A stretch of 64,000 nucleotides of DNA from Dysgonomonas sp. 511 (GCF_010501105.1 NZ_QVMQ01000014.1:17109-81108); one strand, 5' to 3'; counted from the first letter of the stretch, positions 1 to 9,906 are shown. The notes: generated from the sequence alone by a model not told the origin. Made by a program: numbers and translations.

Positions 1-1
1 A

Positions 2-427
2 GACCCTTCGAAGGTAGACCGCTCGGCAGCATATGCCTCACGCCACATAGCCAAGAATCTTGTGGCAGCAGGTGTTTCTCCCGAGGTACTGGTACAGGTA
101 TCGTATGCTATTGGTGTTGCTAAGCCAATGAATATATATATAAACACTTATGGCAAAAGTAATGTAAACCTTACGGACGGAGAAATAGCGAAGAAAGTAG
201 AGAAATTATTCGATATGCGCCCCAAAGCAATAGAAGAACGTCTGAAACTCAGAAACCCTATTTATGCAGAAACCGCCGCATATGGGCATATGGGACGTGA
301 GCCTCAGGTTGTAGAAAAAGAATTTCGTTCGCGTTACAATCCCGAAGGCAAACTTATAGAGGTAGAGCTTTTTACCTGGGAAAAACTGGACTACGTAGAT
401 GCAATAAAAAAAGAATTTAGCCTGTAA
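2..427 (+). CDS. metK: S-adenosylmethionine synthase, C-terminal part (cut by window edge)
   Basis: This is the last ~141 residues of methionine adenosyltransferase, the cytosolic enzyme that makes S-adenosylmethionine from methionine and ATP. The frame is open from base 2. It shows family hallmarks: [19 protein letters not shown] just inside the window edge, then SYAIGVAKP and, near the end, AAYGHMGRE, which belong to the C-terminal domain of MetK. The 5' two thirds of the gene lie outside the window. The frame closes with TAA at 425-427. The next gene starts only 23 bases later on the same strand, so read-through is likely. The identification is firm; only the start is unknown. Confidence 0.95.
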   Translation, partial: DPSKVDRSAAYASRHIAKNLVAAGVSPEVLVQVSYAIGVAKPMNIYINTYGKSNVNLTDGEIAKKVEKLFDMRPKAIEERLKLRNPIYAETAAYGHMGREPQVVEKEFRSRYNPEGKLIEVELFTWEKLDYVDAIKKEFSL

Positions 428-450
428 AGAAAAAGTGTAATTAAGCAATT

Positions 451-1290
451 TTGAACCAAGCCGATACAATATCGCCCTATATAAATAATGCCATTGCTAC
501 TCCTTGGAGTAGCATAGATGCATTATTGCCTCAGGTTGCCGATTCGCTGAGAACTGATAGCCTTGCAACCGAGCAGCTAGTAAACGAAGTTTCAAGGCAT
601 GATGGCATTTCCCTGCCATTCAGCTTGGAGCAAATTGATGGTATATCTGTATTGTTGTTCCTTTGTTTTATATCCTTTTGCTATATATACAACGGAGGAT
701 ACTCTTATCTGAAAGAGAGCTTTTCGCTACTTTTTTCCACAAAAAAAAGCCAGCGTATACAATTAACCACCACCGAACATGTCTATAATTATTATCTGGT
801 ATTTCAGACTGTGATACTCCTGTCTATATCAATGTATGCAGTTTTCAGAGGAATCTCGATAGAACAAATCACAAGCGAAAGCCCTATAATCAAAATCGTG
901 GGCTTCTGTATGGCTATAGGCGCATTTTATATACTGAAAGACCTCATATACAAATTTATCGGATATATATTCGATGCATCCAAATCGGTTATAATATGGC
1001 GCAGAATGCACATGTTGGGAGTAGAAGTGCTCGGCATTCTGTTTTTTATACCTATCCTGTTGCTGGTCTATTCTCACGCCTATCATCATCAGATAATAGT
1101 ATTCATGCTTATTATATTTCTATTAGTTCAAATATTGCTTTTTTATCAAATAATAATCTTTTTTTTCAAACAAAGATTTAACTTTTTGTATTTGATTGCC
1201 TACCTTTGTACTTTCGAAATTTTACCGTACATATTTTTGTTCGGAGGTCTCGAAAAATTATATAGATTTGACGTATTTAGCATACTATGA
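451..1290 (+). CDS. DUF4271 family integral membrane protein
   Basis: A 279-residue protein with a soluble N-terminal segment of ~60 residues followed by about five or six hydrophobic helices. It matches the Bacteroidetes-specific DUF4271 family, which I recall being next to a hemD-like gene in many Bacteroidales. No enzymatic function is known for the family. The frame has no ATG until residue ~130. A TTG at 451, right after an in-frame TAA, is the most plausible start but is weakly supported. The stop overlaps the ATG of the next gene in an ATGA arrangement (1287-1290), which argues for translational coupling with the uroporphyrinogen-III synthase-like gene. Function is unknown; family assignment is from general resemblance and context. 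Confidence 0.75.
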   Translation: MNQADTISPYINNAIATPWSSIDALLPQVADSLRTDSLATEQLVNEVSRHDGISLPFSLEQIDGISVLLFLCFISFCYIYNGGYSYLKESFSLLFSTKKSQRIQLTTTEHVYNYYLVFQTVILLSISMYAVFRGISIEQITSESPIIKIVGFCMAIGAFYILKDLIYKFIGYIFDASKSVIIWRRMHMLGVEVLGILFFIPILLLVYSHAYHHQIIVFMLIIFLLVQILLFYQIIIFFFKQRFNFLYLIAYLCTFEILPYIFLFGGLEKLYRFDVFSIL

Positions 1291-2045
1291 GTTTGAAAGT
1301 AAAAAAGATCTTGATTTCCCAGCCTGCACCGTCTACTGAGAAATCGCCCTACTTTGACATCGCGGAGAAATATCAGTTGCAAATGGATTTTCGTCCTTTC
1401 ATCAGAGTAGTTGGATTAGATGCAAAGGAATTTCGCCAACAAAGAATCAACATACAGGACTATACAGCAGTGGTCTTTACAGCCAAAACTGCTATAGACC
1501 ACTTCTTTGCTCTATGCGAAGAGTTTCGGATTGCAATGCCCGAAACGATGAAATACTTCTGCATATCCGAGTCTGTAGCGCTATACTTACAGAAATATAT
1601 CGTATACAGAAAACGTAAGATATTTTTCAGTACCACCGGCAAAATGGACGGATTGGCAGCGGCATTGACAAAGCACAATAAGGAAAAGTTCATCGTTCCC
1701 GTATCTGATGTACACAGTGAAGATCTCACCGCAGTACTCGATGAGAAGAAAGTGGACTATACCAAAGCCGTTATGTACCGCACAGTGAGCAACGAATTTA
1801 CCGAAGAAGAAATACTTTCGTACGACATGCTTGTGTTTTTCAGCCCTTCGGGTATAGTTTCTTTATTGAAGAATGCTCCTAACTTCGAACAAGGAGAAAA
1901 AGCTATCGGATGCTTCGGCGCAGCTACTGCCAAAGCGGTAAAAGATGCAGGACTTCACCTCGATTGCGAAGCTCCTCAACCGGGTTTGCCTTCGATGACA
2001 GCAGCCCTCGAAGCCTTCATCAAAGAAAACCATAAAGCAAAATAA
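1287..2045 (+). CDS. hemD: Uroporphyrinogen-III synthase (HemD) family protein
   Basis: A 252-residue cytosolic protein of the HemD superfamily. The enzyme closes and rearranges hydroxymethylbilane into uroporphyrinogen III, the branch point for heme, siroheme and cobalamin. The two-lobed Rossmann-like pattern is visible: an N-terminal ILISQPAP strand, a central YTAVVFTAKTAIDHF segment, and the C-terminal lobe with DMLVFFSPSGI and IGCFGAATAKAV, the latter typical of HemD (I.GxxTA.A). Translation is probably coupled to the preceding membrane protein through an ATGA overlap. Many Bacteroidales cannot complete heme synthesis, so a role other than full heme synthesis is possible. The heme and cobalamin uptake genes later in this window fit that picture. 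Confidence 0.85.
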   Translation: MSLKVKKILISQPAPSTEKSPYFDIAEKYQLQMDFRPFIRVVGLDAKEFRQQRINIQDYTAVVFTAKTAIDHFFALCEEFRIAMPETMKYFCISESVALYLQKYIVYRKRKIFFSTTGKMDGLAAALTKHNKEKFIVPVSDVHSEDLTAVLDEKKVDYTKAVMYRTVSNEFTEEEILSYDMLVFFSPSGIVSLLKNAPNFEQGEKAIGCFGAATAKAVKDAGLHLDCEAPQPGLPSMTAALEAFIKENHKAK

Positions 2046-2076
2046 AAAGGTTTATCCCGCTTATTTAAAATACAGC

Positions 2077-2107
2077 AGAGCTTAACCCGAAAAGGTTAGG
2101 CTCTTTT
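2077..2107 (+). terminator. Rho-independent terminator after hemD
   Basis: An 11-bp stem (AGAGCTTAACC with GGTTAGGCTCT, one G-U pair) with a CGAAAA loop is followed by TTT. It lies 32 bases after the hemD stop and most likely ends the metK-DUF4271-hemD transcript. Confidence 0.75.
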
Positions 2108-2259
2108 CTAATAATGCAAATGGAGAAAAGAGGGATGTTTCGGGGCAACTTCGTGAATCTTTTATATACTATAGCCGTTACAGATAAAAAAAAGTAACAG
2201 TTGTATAATACTGAATCTCTTTTATAAAGATATAAAAAGCCTGTTGTCTATCTTTTTTG

Positions 2260-2267
2260 TACATTTG
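2260..2267 (+). promoter_or_regulatory. Candidate -7 element of the era promoter
   Basis: TACATTTG matches the Bacteroidetes sigma-ABfr -7 consensus TAnnTTTG and sits 30 bases before the era ATG. No clear -33 TTTG was found at the usual distance, so confidence is moderate. Confidence 0.45.
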
Positions 2268-2296
2268 TCGTTGACAAAAATAAAGTTACAATTATA

Positions 2297-3178
2297 ATGC
2301 ACAAATCAGGTTTCGTAAATATAGTAGGGAATCCCAATGTAGGAAAATCTACATTGATGAATTTATTGGTAGGCGAGAAGATATCTATCATCACCTCCAA
2401 GGCGCAGACTACCCGCCACCGCATACTCGGGATAGTGAACACCGAAGATTACCAGATCGTATACTCCGATACGCCGGGAGTATTGCGTCCCAACTATAAA
2501 TTACAGGAATCTATGCTGAATTTTTCCCAATCGGCTTTGAGCGACGCTGATGTCCTGCTCTACGTTACCGATGTGATAGAAAAGACAGACAAGAACGAAG
2601 AGTTTCTGAGAAAAGTACAGAATACGGATGTGCCTGTATTGCTCATTATAAACAAAATAGACCAGACCAACCAGAAGGAATTGGAAACTCTGGTAAAGCA
2701 GTGGAAAGAACTGCTCCCCAAAGCAGAGATATATCCTATTTCGGCATTGAACAAGTTTAATATAGATGTCATAAAAAAACGTATCCTCGATTTTATCCCC
2801 GAATCGCCTCCTTACTTCGAAAAAGATGCCCTTACAGACCGTCCGGCGCGTTTCTTTGTTACCGAGACTATCCGCGAAAAGATACTGCTGTATTATAAAA
2901 AAGAAGTGCCTTATGCCGTAGAGGTTGTGGTAGAAGAATTTAAGGAAGAAAAGGATATAATAAATATCAGGGCGCTGATTATCGTAGAGCGCGATACGCA
3001 GAAAGGCATCATTATAGGGCACAAAGGCGTAGCATTGAAAAAAGTGGCTACATCTGCCCGCCGCGACATAGAGCGTTTTTTCAATAAAAAGATATTCATC
3101 GAGATTTTCGTCAAGGTAGAAAAAGACTGGCGAAGCAGGGATAACCTGCTCCGCCAATTCGGATATAAGTTAGATTAA
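2297..3178 (+). CDS. era: GTPase Era, 16S rRNA-binding ribosome assembly factor
   Basis: A 293-residue GTPase that binds the 3' end of 16S rRNA and helps mature the 30S subunit. All G motifs are present: GNPNVGKS at residues 11-18 (G1), TT around 38-39 (G2), DTPG at 58-61 (G3), NKID at 119-122 (G4) and SAL at 149-151 (G5). A C-terminal KH domain follows, with the GHKG loop near residues 241-244 and the conserved helix ATSARRDIERFF. Length fits the family (~295-300). It is preceded by its own TAnnTTTG element and a terminator, so it appears to be transcribed alone. It converges on aroA, with only 31 bases between the two stops. Confidence 0.97.
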   Translation: MHKSGFVNIVGNPNVGKSTLMNLLVGEKISIITSKAQTTRHRILGIVNTEDYQIVYSDTPGVLRPNYKLQESMLNFSQSALSDADVLLYVTDVIEKTDKNEEFLRKVQNTDVPVLLIINKIDQTNQKELETLVKQWKELLPKAEIYPISALNKFNIDVIKKRILDFIPESPPYFEKDALTDRPARFFVTETIREKILLYYKKEVPYAVEVVVEEFKEEKDIINIRALIIVERDTQKGIIIGHKGVALKKVATSARRDIERFFNKKIFIEIFVKVEKDWRSRDNLLRQFGYKLD

Positions 3179-3209
3179 TTTTATATCGCTTTTGTGCAGC
3201 AACTTGCAA

Positions 3210-4436
3210 CTATTTAAGAATCTCTATTTCGAAACCAACTGATTTCAAATCGTTCCAGTAGCGAGGATATGATTTTGTAACCACTCCCGGCGTTGCAATG
3301 TTTATATCACCCAGTTTGATGGCGGCCGGAGCAAACGCCATAGCCATACGATGGTCTTCGTAAGTTTTTATTACGGCGTCTTGCGTTGGTTCGCACCGTT
3401 CGCCAGTCCATTCCAATATGCTGTCTTCGCTATCGTAAAGCACATAACCCAACTTTTTCAGTTCGACTTTCAGGGCTTCTATACGATCGGTTTCCTTTAT
3501 TTTGAGGCTTTGCAGGCCTGTAAACAAAAACGGAATACCCATCATGCAGCAGGTAACAGCAAAGGTTTGGGCAAGATCGGGCTCGTCTACAAAATTGTGG
3601 AACATCTTCTTCGTCCTACGCTTTGTCTTGGTCAATACTACTCCATCTTCGGTATATTCTGTCGCAATGCCCAGATCGAGGAACAGTTCGGCAACCTTGC
3701 TGTCGCCTTGCATGCTGTTTTTGAACAAGCCTTTCAATTCCAGTTGGGCATCATCGGCCAAGGCAGCTATTTCGTACCAATAAGATGCTGCCGACCAGTC
3801 GGCCTCTACAGTGTAGCGGGTAGGCTTATATATTTCGGAATGTATCTTGATGGTCTTCCCTTCCCAGTTTACCTTCACTCCGTATTGAGCCATCATGCCC
3901 AATGTGAGCTTGATGTAAGGTACAGAAATCACATCCCCCTCCAAGTGTATTGTCAAGCCCTTTGTCATAGTCGGGGCTATCATCAGCAGGGCCGATATAA
4001 ACTGCGAACTAACATCGCCCGACAGGAATATAGAGCCTCCGTCTAAAGCTTTTCCCTTTATTTTCAAAGGAGGATAACCAACTTTGCCCATATACTCGAT
4101 ACGCGCGCCCAACGACACCAAGGCATCTACCAGGATATGTATCGGGCGTTCCTGCATACGTTCGGTACCTGTAATAATCCACTCGCCGGGAGTAATAGAC
4201 AAGTAGGCCGTAAGGAAACGCATGGCTGTTCCCGCAGCTTTCACGTCTATCAGGTTACTTCCCGATTCGAAAGCGGCGATCATTACATTGGTATCGTCGC
4301 AATCCGAAAGGTTCTTTATCTCGGAAGAGGAATGGCTCAGCGCATTCAGTATCAGTGCCCTGTTGCTTATACTCTTCGATGTAGGGAGTTGCAATGTTGC
4401 GTTTATCTGCTTTTTCCCTTTTACTTTATATTGCAT
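3210..4436 (-). CDS. aroA: 3-phosphoshikimate 1-carboxyvinyltransferase (EPSP synthase)
   Basis: A 408-residue cytosolic enzyme that joins phosphoenolpyruvate to shikimate-3-phosphate, step six of the shikimate pathway. Visible motifs: SKSISNRA (residues 20-27) with the substrate-binding Lys, GTAMRFLTAYL (69-79), the catalytic-Asp region DEPDLAQTFA (284-293), KETDRIEAL (314-322) and the C-terminal EDHRMAMAFA (360-369). It is slightly shorter than the ~430-residue norm; the N-terminal strand reads LPTSKS instead of LPGSKS, a variant I associate with Bacteroidetes. The gene lies 103 bases downstream of ppc on the same strand. Both use PEP, so co-transcription would place two PEP-consuming reactions under one promoter. 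Confidence 0.95.
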   Translation of the reverse strand: MQYKVKGKKQINATLQLPTSKSISNRALILNALSHSSSEIKNLSDCDDTNVMIAAFESGSNLIDVKAAGTAMRFLTAYLSITPGEWIITGTERMQERPIHILVDALVSLGARIEYMGKVGYPPLKIKGKALDGGSIFLSGDVSSQFISALLMIAPTMTKGLTIHLEGDVISVPYIKLTLGMMAQYGVKVNWEGKTIKIHSEIYKPTRYTVEADWSAASYWYEIAALADDAQLELKGLFKNSMQGDSKVAELFLDLGIATEYTEDGVVLTKTKRRTKKMFHNFVDEPDLAQTFAVTCCMMGIPFLFTGLQSLKIKETDRIEALKVELKKLGYVLYDSEDSILEWTGERCEPTQDAVIKTYEDHRMAMAFAPAAIKLGDINIATPGVVTKSYPRYWNDLKSVGFEIEILK

Positions 4437-4539
4437 GATATATTCAGTTCTGTCAACTTAACAGTTATCAATTAAATATTCTCATTCTTCATTCATTTGC
4501 CAATATGCTAATTTGCCGGTTGGTATATTAACCCCTAAA

Positions 4540-7179
4540 TCACCCGGTATTGCGCATTCCCGCAGCGATGCCCGATATGGTAATCATCAGAGCCAGTTCG
4601 AGCTCGGAAGAATGTTCTCCTTCCTGACGGGTGCGATGCAGCAATTCTACTTGCAACAGGTTGAGCGGATTGGTATAGATATTGCGCATAGCAATGTTTC
4701 CTGCGATATCGGGCAAGCCTTCCATCAGGTATTTATCTTCTGATATTTGCAGTATGGTATCTATATCTTTTTTCAACTGTTCCCTCAGTCCTTTACCTAT
4801 CCCTTTCAGTTTGTCTTCTACCAGACGATCGTCATAATACTCCGAGATACGGGTATCGGCTTTCGCAAATACCATTTCGAGCATACTGATACGCGTACCG
4901 AAGAAAGGCCACTCTTTATGCATGGCTTTCAGTATGTCCATCTTGCCTTCGTTTATAGCATCCTGTAAAGCTGCACCTGCTCCCAGCCATGCCGGAAGCA
5001 TGAGGCGGTTTTGAGTCCAGCCAAATATCCAAGGTATAGCACGAAGGCTTTCCACTCCGCCATTCGGACGACGCTTTGCCGGACGCGAGCCTAACGGCAG
5101 GCGAGCAAGTTCGGCTTCGGGTGTTGCCTGATAAAAGTATGGTATGAAATCGGGATTCTGATGTACCAATCCCTGATATATTTCCCTCGATATTTCCGAC
5201 AGTTCATCCATCAAATCTCTCCATTCCTGTTTAGGTGCGGGAGGTGGGAGCAAGTTGGCTTCGAGAATGGCATCGGTATATAGCGATAATGTTTTGATAG
5301 CCAAATCGGGCAATCCCAGTTTGAAACGTATCATTTCACCCTGCTCGGTGACGCGCAACCCATCTTTCAGCGAACCCGGAGGTTGCGAAAAGAGAGCCAC
5401 TTTGGCAGGACCGCCACCACGGCCCACAGTACCACCGCGTCCGTGAAACAGGGTAAGGGCTATTCCCGCATCCTGGCAGGTTTTTATCAAGGCTTCCTGT
5501 GCACGGTATTGTGCCCATCCGGCAGCCAGCGAACCTGCATCTTTTGCCGAATCGGAATAACCGATCATTATCATTTGTTTGTTTTCTATTACGCCCCTGT
5601 ACCAACTTATGTTGAACAACTGCTTCATAATATCGTTGGCATTGTTCAGGTCGTTCAGCGTTTCGAAAAGCGGGGTGACAGGCAGCATGTACGGGCATTC
5701 TGCTTCCTTGAGCAACAGATATACAGCAAGGATGTCGGAAGGAGTCCGCGTCATGGATATAATATATGTAGGAATGGCGCCTGCCGGTGTTTCGGCTATT
5801 ACTTTGCAGGTTTCCAGCACTTCTTTCGTTTGCGGGCTTGGTTCCCAATTGTTTGGAACAAGCGGACGTTTAGAGTTAAGTTCTTTGATAAGGAATGCCT
5901 GTTTGTCTTCTTCCGACCATGTTTCGTAGTCGCCCAATCCCAGATAGCGGGTTATTTCGGCTATGGTTTCGGTGTGTACGGTACTTTCCTGACGGATATC
6001 CAGTTGAGCCAGCGTCAGTCCGAAACAACGGATACGGCGAAGGGTGTCGAGTAGTTTATCGTTGGCAATGATCGACATATTGCAGGCTACCAGCGATTTG
6101 TAGCACTCGTGTAATGGTTGCCACAATTGCTCATTGTCAATGAGGATATCTTCTGTTATTTCAGGATTTTTACCCTCGATACGTTCATAGAGGTATGCTA
6201 CTGTTTTCCTGAGTTTTACCCGTAGCCTTTTCATCAGTTCCCTGTAAGGTTCCTGCACATCATAATCTTGTATGTAATCCCTAAACTCTGTGGTACAGTC
6301 GGCCATCGACAACTCTTTTACAAGTACTTCTATATCTCCGAGGAATAGGTTTGCAGCGCGCCTCCGGCTATCGAGCAAAACGGCATAGGTCACCTTAGCC
6401 GTCACATTCGGGTTGCCATCGCGGTCGCCTCCCATCCACGACGAAAAGTGTATAGGACGTGCATCTATAGGCAGGCTGTACGGCAGCACGCTTTGTATCT
6501 GTTCGTCCAGTTCGCGCAAAAACGCGGGAACAGCTTCCCACAAGCTGTTTTCTATTACTTCGTAACCCCATTTGGCTTCCTCATTCGGAGTCGGACGGTT
6601 CTTGCGGATTTCGTCGGTGTACCAATATTGCGCGATCAGTTGTTTGAGGCGGCGCAATATTTGTATTTTCTGATAATTGGCTAGGTCGTCGTGGTCGAGA
6701 AGGGCCAGGCTGTTATCTACCTGATTGAGATTGTTGATCAGCGAACGCCTGTTTATTTCTGTAGGATGGGCAGTGAGTACCAGGTCGATGGATATATTTT
6801 TTACGGCCTCTATTATTTCTTCATCGTTCAGGTTGGCTGCCTTTAGTTTATTATATATTTCCGGAAAGTTTACCGGGTTTTCCGCACCTTGTGCATGCGG
6901 AGACACACTATTGTACTGCTCGGCAGTATTTGTAAGGTTAAGAAACTGATTGAAAGACCGTGCCACAGGCAAAAATTCTTCATCTTTCAGGTTTTGGAGA
7001 GCTTCAACCAGTTGTTTCAATGCTTCGGCGTCTCCTGAGTGCGAAGCTTTCGATAGTCTCCTGATTGCTTCGATACAATCGACCATCTCCTGTCCTTTGG
7101 CTTCTCCTATAACTTTCCCAAGCATGTCGCCAAGCAGTTTGATGTTGTCGTGCATCAGAGGTTGCTTAATATTATTCAT
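4540..7179 (-). CDS. ppc: Phosphoenolpyruvate carboxylase
   Basis: An 879-residue enzyme that carboxylates PEP with bicarbonate to oxaloacetate, refilling the C4 pool used for succinate formation in Bacteroidales. Diagnostic motifs are intact: [13 protein letters not shown] (residues ~134-146) with the catalytic His, [26 protein letters not shown], the glycine-rich [14 protein letters not shown] near residue 580, and the strictly conserved C-terminal end RNTG. Length is that of the bacterial family. The start [12 protein letters not shown] is the only ATG near the expected N-terminus. It stands between aroA downstream and a PEPCK/HprK-like gene upstream, both on the same strand. Confidence 0.97.
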   Translation of the reverse strand: MNNIKQPLMHDNIKLLGDMLGKVIGEAKGQEMVDCIEAIRRLSKASHSGDAEALKQLVEALQNLKDEEFLPVARSFNQFLNLTNTAEQYNSVSPHAQGAENPVNFPEIYNKLKAANLNDEEIIEAVKNISIDLVLTAHPTEINRRSLINNLNQVDNSLALLDHDDLANYQKIQILRRLKQLIAQYWYTDEIRKNRPTPNEEAKWGYEVIENSLWEAVPAFLRELDEQIQSVLPYSLPIDARPIHFSSWMGGDRDGNPNVTAKVTYAVLLDSRRRAANLFLGDIEVLVKELSMADCTTEFRDYIQDYDVQEPYRELMKRLRVKLRKTVAYLYERIEGKNPEITEDILIDNEQLWQPLHECYKSLVACNMSIIANDKLLDTLRRIRCFGLTLAQLDIRQESTVHTETIAEITRYLGLGDYETWSEEDKQAFLIKELNSKRPLVPNNWEPSPQTKEVLETCKVIAETPAGAIPTYIISMTRTPSDILAVYLLLKEAECPYMLPVTPLFETLNDLNNANDIMKQLFNISWYRGVIENKQMIMIGYSDSAKDAGSLAAGWAQYRAQEALIKTCQDAGIALTLFHGRGGTVGRGGGPAKVALFSQPPGSLKDGLRVTEQGEMIRFKLGLPDLAIKTLSLYTDAILEANLLPPPAPKQEWRDLMDELSEISREIYQGLVHQNPDFIPYFYQATPEAELARLPLGSRPAKRRPNGGVESLRAIPWIFGWTQNRLMLPAWLGAGAALQDAINEGKMDILKAMHKEWPFFGTRISMLEMVFAKADTRISEYYDDRLVEDKLKGIGKGLREQLKKDIDTILQISEDKYLMEGLPDIAGNIAMRNIYTNPLNLLQVELLHRTRQEGEHSSELELALMITISGIAAGMRNTG

Positions 7180-7337
7180 ATTTTATTCGGTATTTTTGTT
7201 CTGGTATATGCTAAACGAAGAAAAATCGACTAATGTTTTCTTTCGGCCTGCTATCTTATATCTTATTAACAGGTGGTTGTATATTGTAAACTTATATACC
7301 ATCCCGAAGAACGGTATATAAGCCCCTTGTTTGGTAT

Positions 7338-9068
7338 TTATTCGTTTATCATCGTAAACAATTCTTCGGCAGCTTCGCGCGGCCCTTCTTTACTTCTGCC
7401 CTCGATGGCAAGCGAAGTATGTATCTCGCCTATCTTCACCCCATTGTTTTTCATGTCGGTAAAGTACTCCCTTATCAGGCGTCCTGCCGTTTCCTGTTCT
7501 TGCACAGGCCCAAACGGATTGGCAAAGTATGAAGTCACAAGCCCTTTTTCGGTAGTGGTACCTTTAGCTTTACGTGCTCCGGCTTCGAATACTTTGATGG
7601 CATCGTCGAGGTTATCGTAGATACTTATTTTTGTGTCTGCCTCTTCGTAGTTGTTGGCATACAGGAAGTAGTCTACTTTATAACCCCTCATTATCACATC
7701 GTAGGTAGCTGCCGGAATGGTGATACGGGCGTTTACCTTGTCAGGATTGGTATATATCCCTCTTTCCAGTTGCTCGAAAGCGTATGCAGGATCGAGGTCG
7801 TCGATACGGACAAATGCTCCTGTTTCGGTTCCGTAGCCTTTTATAGTTCCATCTTCTTCTTTTTTCAGGTAACCCATATCGTCGAATATGATACGCATAT
7901 GGCGTATATATTTTTCGTTAAGGGTACGGAAGGCTTCGAGGCTTTCCGATTTTCCTGCGCCGCTATCGCCCATGATGATTATATTGGCTTCTTTTCCATT
8001 CTTGAGGGCTATATTTACCATAGCGCCGTGTATAGGCAGACGGTTGAATTCCATTTGCTTCACATTGTGCAAGGTGAGCAACATTTTCTTCATATAGCCA
8101 AAATAGTCGATTTCGTCGCAATGGTTGGCATAACCGATGAGTATATCGTTTTTCTTGTCTTTGTAGTAGAAGGTACGTTTTTCGTTCTGTCCGTCAGGAT
8201 ATCCGAAAATATAGATTATATCCGGTTTCTTGCCTATATATTCGTCCTCTTTCGCCAGTTCGAACAGGTTGGACAGGGCAAAGCCGTGTACCATAAAGTC
8301 TTTGTGGAAATAGACGAAAGTTAGCATATTGCCCACTTTGGCAGGATAGAGGAACCAGTCGTCTTCATTAAGCACTATATTTTCTACCGGGTTCGAGCTA
8401 TGTTCCTGAAATACACCGTCGCGAGTGTTGCGTTTGGTATAAGAAATGAACGGTGGTTTAAACATCACACCTGTTATGAATGGAATGGAAGTCAGCCCAT
8501 TATATTCTATAGGGCAATTCCAGTTTATATCACTTAGGGTGAGGGCGGCATTAGCTCCTGCATTCAGTTGACGATATACCCTGTGCTGGTATCCTATCAC
8601 GGTTTCTTCTATACGGCGATAGATGGATAATACCAACTCGTTGAACAGCTCGTTGGCTTGCATAAACCGTACGCTTTGCAGGCCGTTGCCTATCGAGCTG
8701 TTGTGCACGATAGTATAGCGTTCGAGCCTGCGCCAGAAGCTATACAGTAGTTCTATCAGTTCGATAAACAGGTCTTTATCGTTGAAGAATATTGTATATC
8801 GGTTGTGCACGTTTTGTACTTCGTCGGGATTGCATACTGTCAGTAATTTAAAAGCTTCGATAAGGTTTTTTACAAATTCATCGTCTGTTTTAAATTCCTT
8901 GATATAATATTCGTAGATTATTACTTCTTCTTTTTTGATTTTTTGTACAAATACTTCAACAACTCTACGGAATCCGTAGCTGTTTAGTATTTTTTGGCGT
9001 GTATCGCAAAATTTCAGTGTGAAGTTGATTATTGCTTTACCTTCAATTAGAGTAAATTCTTGTAGCAT
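7338..9068 (-). CDS. PEPCK/HprK-like P-loop protein, function uncertain
   Basis: A 576-residue predicted cytosolic protein. The N-terminal ~320 residues resemble nothing I can name. The C-terminal part contains a P-loop GDSGAGKSESL at about residues 367-377, followed by IIFDDMGY, and then GTETGAFVRIDDLD. The GxxGxGKSE form of the Walker A motif is that of HPr kinase and of the related ATP-dependent PEP carboxykinase fold, which share a distinctive P-loop. Homologues are probably annotated as phosphoenolpyruvate carboxykinase, but the protein does not look like a canonical ~535-residue PckA: I do not see the usual kinase-1a GLSGTGKTTL. It lies 158 bases upstream of ppc on the same strand, so a role in PEP/oxaloacetate metabolism or its regulation is an inference from context and fold. 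Confidence 0.6.
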   Translation of the reverse strand: MLQEFTLIEGKAIINFTLKFCDTRQKILNSYGFRRVVEVFVQKIKKEEVIIYEYYIKEFKTDDEFVKNLIEAFKLLTVCNPDEVQNVHNRYTIFFNDKDLFIELIELLYSFWRRLERYTIVHNSSIGNGLQSVRFMQANELFNELVLSIYRRIEETVIGYQHRVYRQLNAGANAALTLSDINWNCPIEYNGLTSIPFITGVMFKPPFISYTKRNTRDGVFQEHSSNPVENIVLNEDDWFLYPAKVGNMLTFVYFHKDFMVHGFALSNLFELAKEDEYIGKKPDIIYIFGYPDGQNEKRTFYYKDKKNDILIGYANHCDEIDYFGYMKKMLLTLHNVKQMEFNRLPIHGAMVNIALKNGKEANIIIMGDSGAGKSESLEAFRTLNEKYIRHMRIIFDDMGYLKKEEDGTIKGYGTETGAFVRIDDLDPAYAFEQLERGIYTNPDKVNARITIPAATYDVIMRGYKVDYFLYANNYEEADTKISIYDNLDDAIKVFEAGARKAKGTTTEKGLVTSYFANPFGPVQEQETAGRLIREYFTDMKNNGVKIGEIHTSLAIEGRSKEGPREAAEELFTMINE

Positions 9069-9184
9069 GTTTTATTGTTTTTTATTATTCTCTTCTTTGG
9101 TTTGATATCCCACCTGACTTGCAGTTGTTTATGCAACCTATCGGTTGATTCAACCTTATCGGCCCTGGCTTATTTTTCTAACCC

Positions 9185-9192
9185 CAAATTTA
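9185..9192 (-). promoter_or_regulatory. Candidate -7 element upstream of the PEPCK/HprK-like gene
   Basis: On the minus strand TAAATTTG matches TAnnTTTG and lies ~117 bases before the start codon at 9068. The -33 element is not evident. The rest of the 9069-9369 gap shows only AT-rich sequence and the terminator listed separately. Confidence 0.3.
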
Positions 9193-9310
9193 CTTAATCT
9201 TAGCTATACATTTAAATGAATCTGAGACTAATTTTATAATAAATTGTAAATTAAAAATAAGTTTTTACTGTTTCTTTGTATCAATCTTATTTTCGAAGTG
9301 CATATTAATG

Positions 9311-9348
9311 CTAAAAAAGAAAGAGTTACTTCTTACGAAAGCAACTCT
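9311..9348 (-). terminator. Rho-independent terminator after the BamE-like lipoprotein gene
   Basis: On the minus strand a 10-bp stem (AGAGTTGCTT with AAGTAACTCT, one G-U) and a short loop are followed by a T-rich run (TTCTTTTTT). It lies 22 bases beyond the stop of the lipoprotein gene. Confidence 0.75.
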
Positions 9349-9369
9349 TAGTCTTTATATCCGATTTTC

Positions 9370-9906
9370 TTATCGCGCAGGGCGCGTACGGTCTGTCGCC
9401 GGACGGGTAGCCTCTGCTGGCCGGGTATTTGTAGATGGCCCTACTCCCGGTGTCGGTCTGGTATAATCAGGACGGCTGGTTTCGGGACGGTTTGGCGGAG
9501 TAGGCCTGTTTGGACGATTGGGTTTATTGGGTCTATTCGGTCTGCTTGGCCTGTCCGGTTGATAGTCGGGATAAACATATATTGGCCTTCCGTATGGCGG
9601 TAAAATAGCGGGAGGGGTAATGGAGGGTACATATTGCACATCGTCGTATAGAAATTCGTATCCCGTAAGATAGTCGTTCCAAAATTCCAGAGCATATACT
9701 TCGTCTCTCGATGTCCTGTATTCCAATACTTCCTGGTATCCTTCTTGTTTATCGTTAACTGCCAATATCCTCTCGGGCGGACCTATTACTGCTTCCACTT
9801 GTTTTTTTGTCATGCCTGTAGTCAGCTTGTTCAAGTCGAGCGACTTGTATGTACCGCAAGCGACAAACAGAAGGGCTGCGATGGTTGTTAGTATTATCTT
9901 TTTCAT
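9370..9906 (-). CDS. BamE/SmpA-like lipoprotein with Arg/Pro/Asn-rich tail
   Basis: A 178-residue predicted lipoprotein. The N-terminus has a type II signal peptide with lipobox FVAC (Cys17). Residues ~22-75 contain LTTGMTKKQVEAVIGPPERI, the signature of the SmpA/OmlA (BamE-like) fold, often seen in small envelope lipoproteins. From about residue 105 the sequence turns into a low-complexity tail rich in Pro, Arg, Asn and Thr with repeats of RPNRPNK type, ending in TRPAR. The tail is strongly basic and probably disordered, and could contact peptidoglycan, LPS or nucleic acid; that is inference. The gene is single, with its own terminator. No specific role in the BAM complex can be claimed from sequence alone. 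Confidence 0.7.
   Translation of the reverse strand: MKKIILTTIAALLFVACGTYKSLDLNKLTTGMTKKQVEAVIGPPERILAVNDKQEGYQEVLEYRTSRDEVYALEFWNDYLTGYEFLYDDVQYVPSITPPAILPPYGRPIYVYPDYQPDRPSRPNRPNKPNRPNRPTPPNRPETSRPDYTRPTPGVGPSTNTRPAEATRPATDRTRPAR

Noticed and set aside
5336..6054. Long ORFs on both strands inside ppc
   Set aside because: They are shadows of the high-confidence PEP carboxylase gene in other frames; none has family motifs.
9505..9560. Short tandem repeats in the RPN-rich lipoprotein region as a possible CRISPR-like or minisatellite array
   Set aside because: The repeats are codon-level and in frame with the lipoprotein; there are no spacers and no cas genes.
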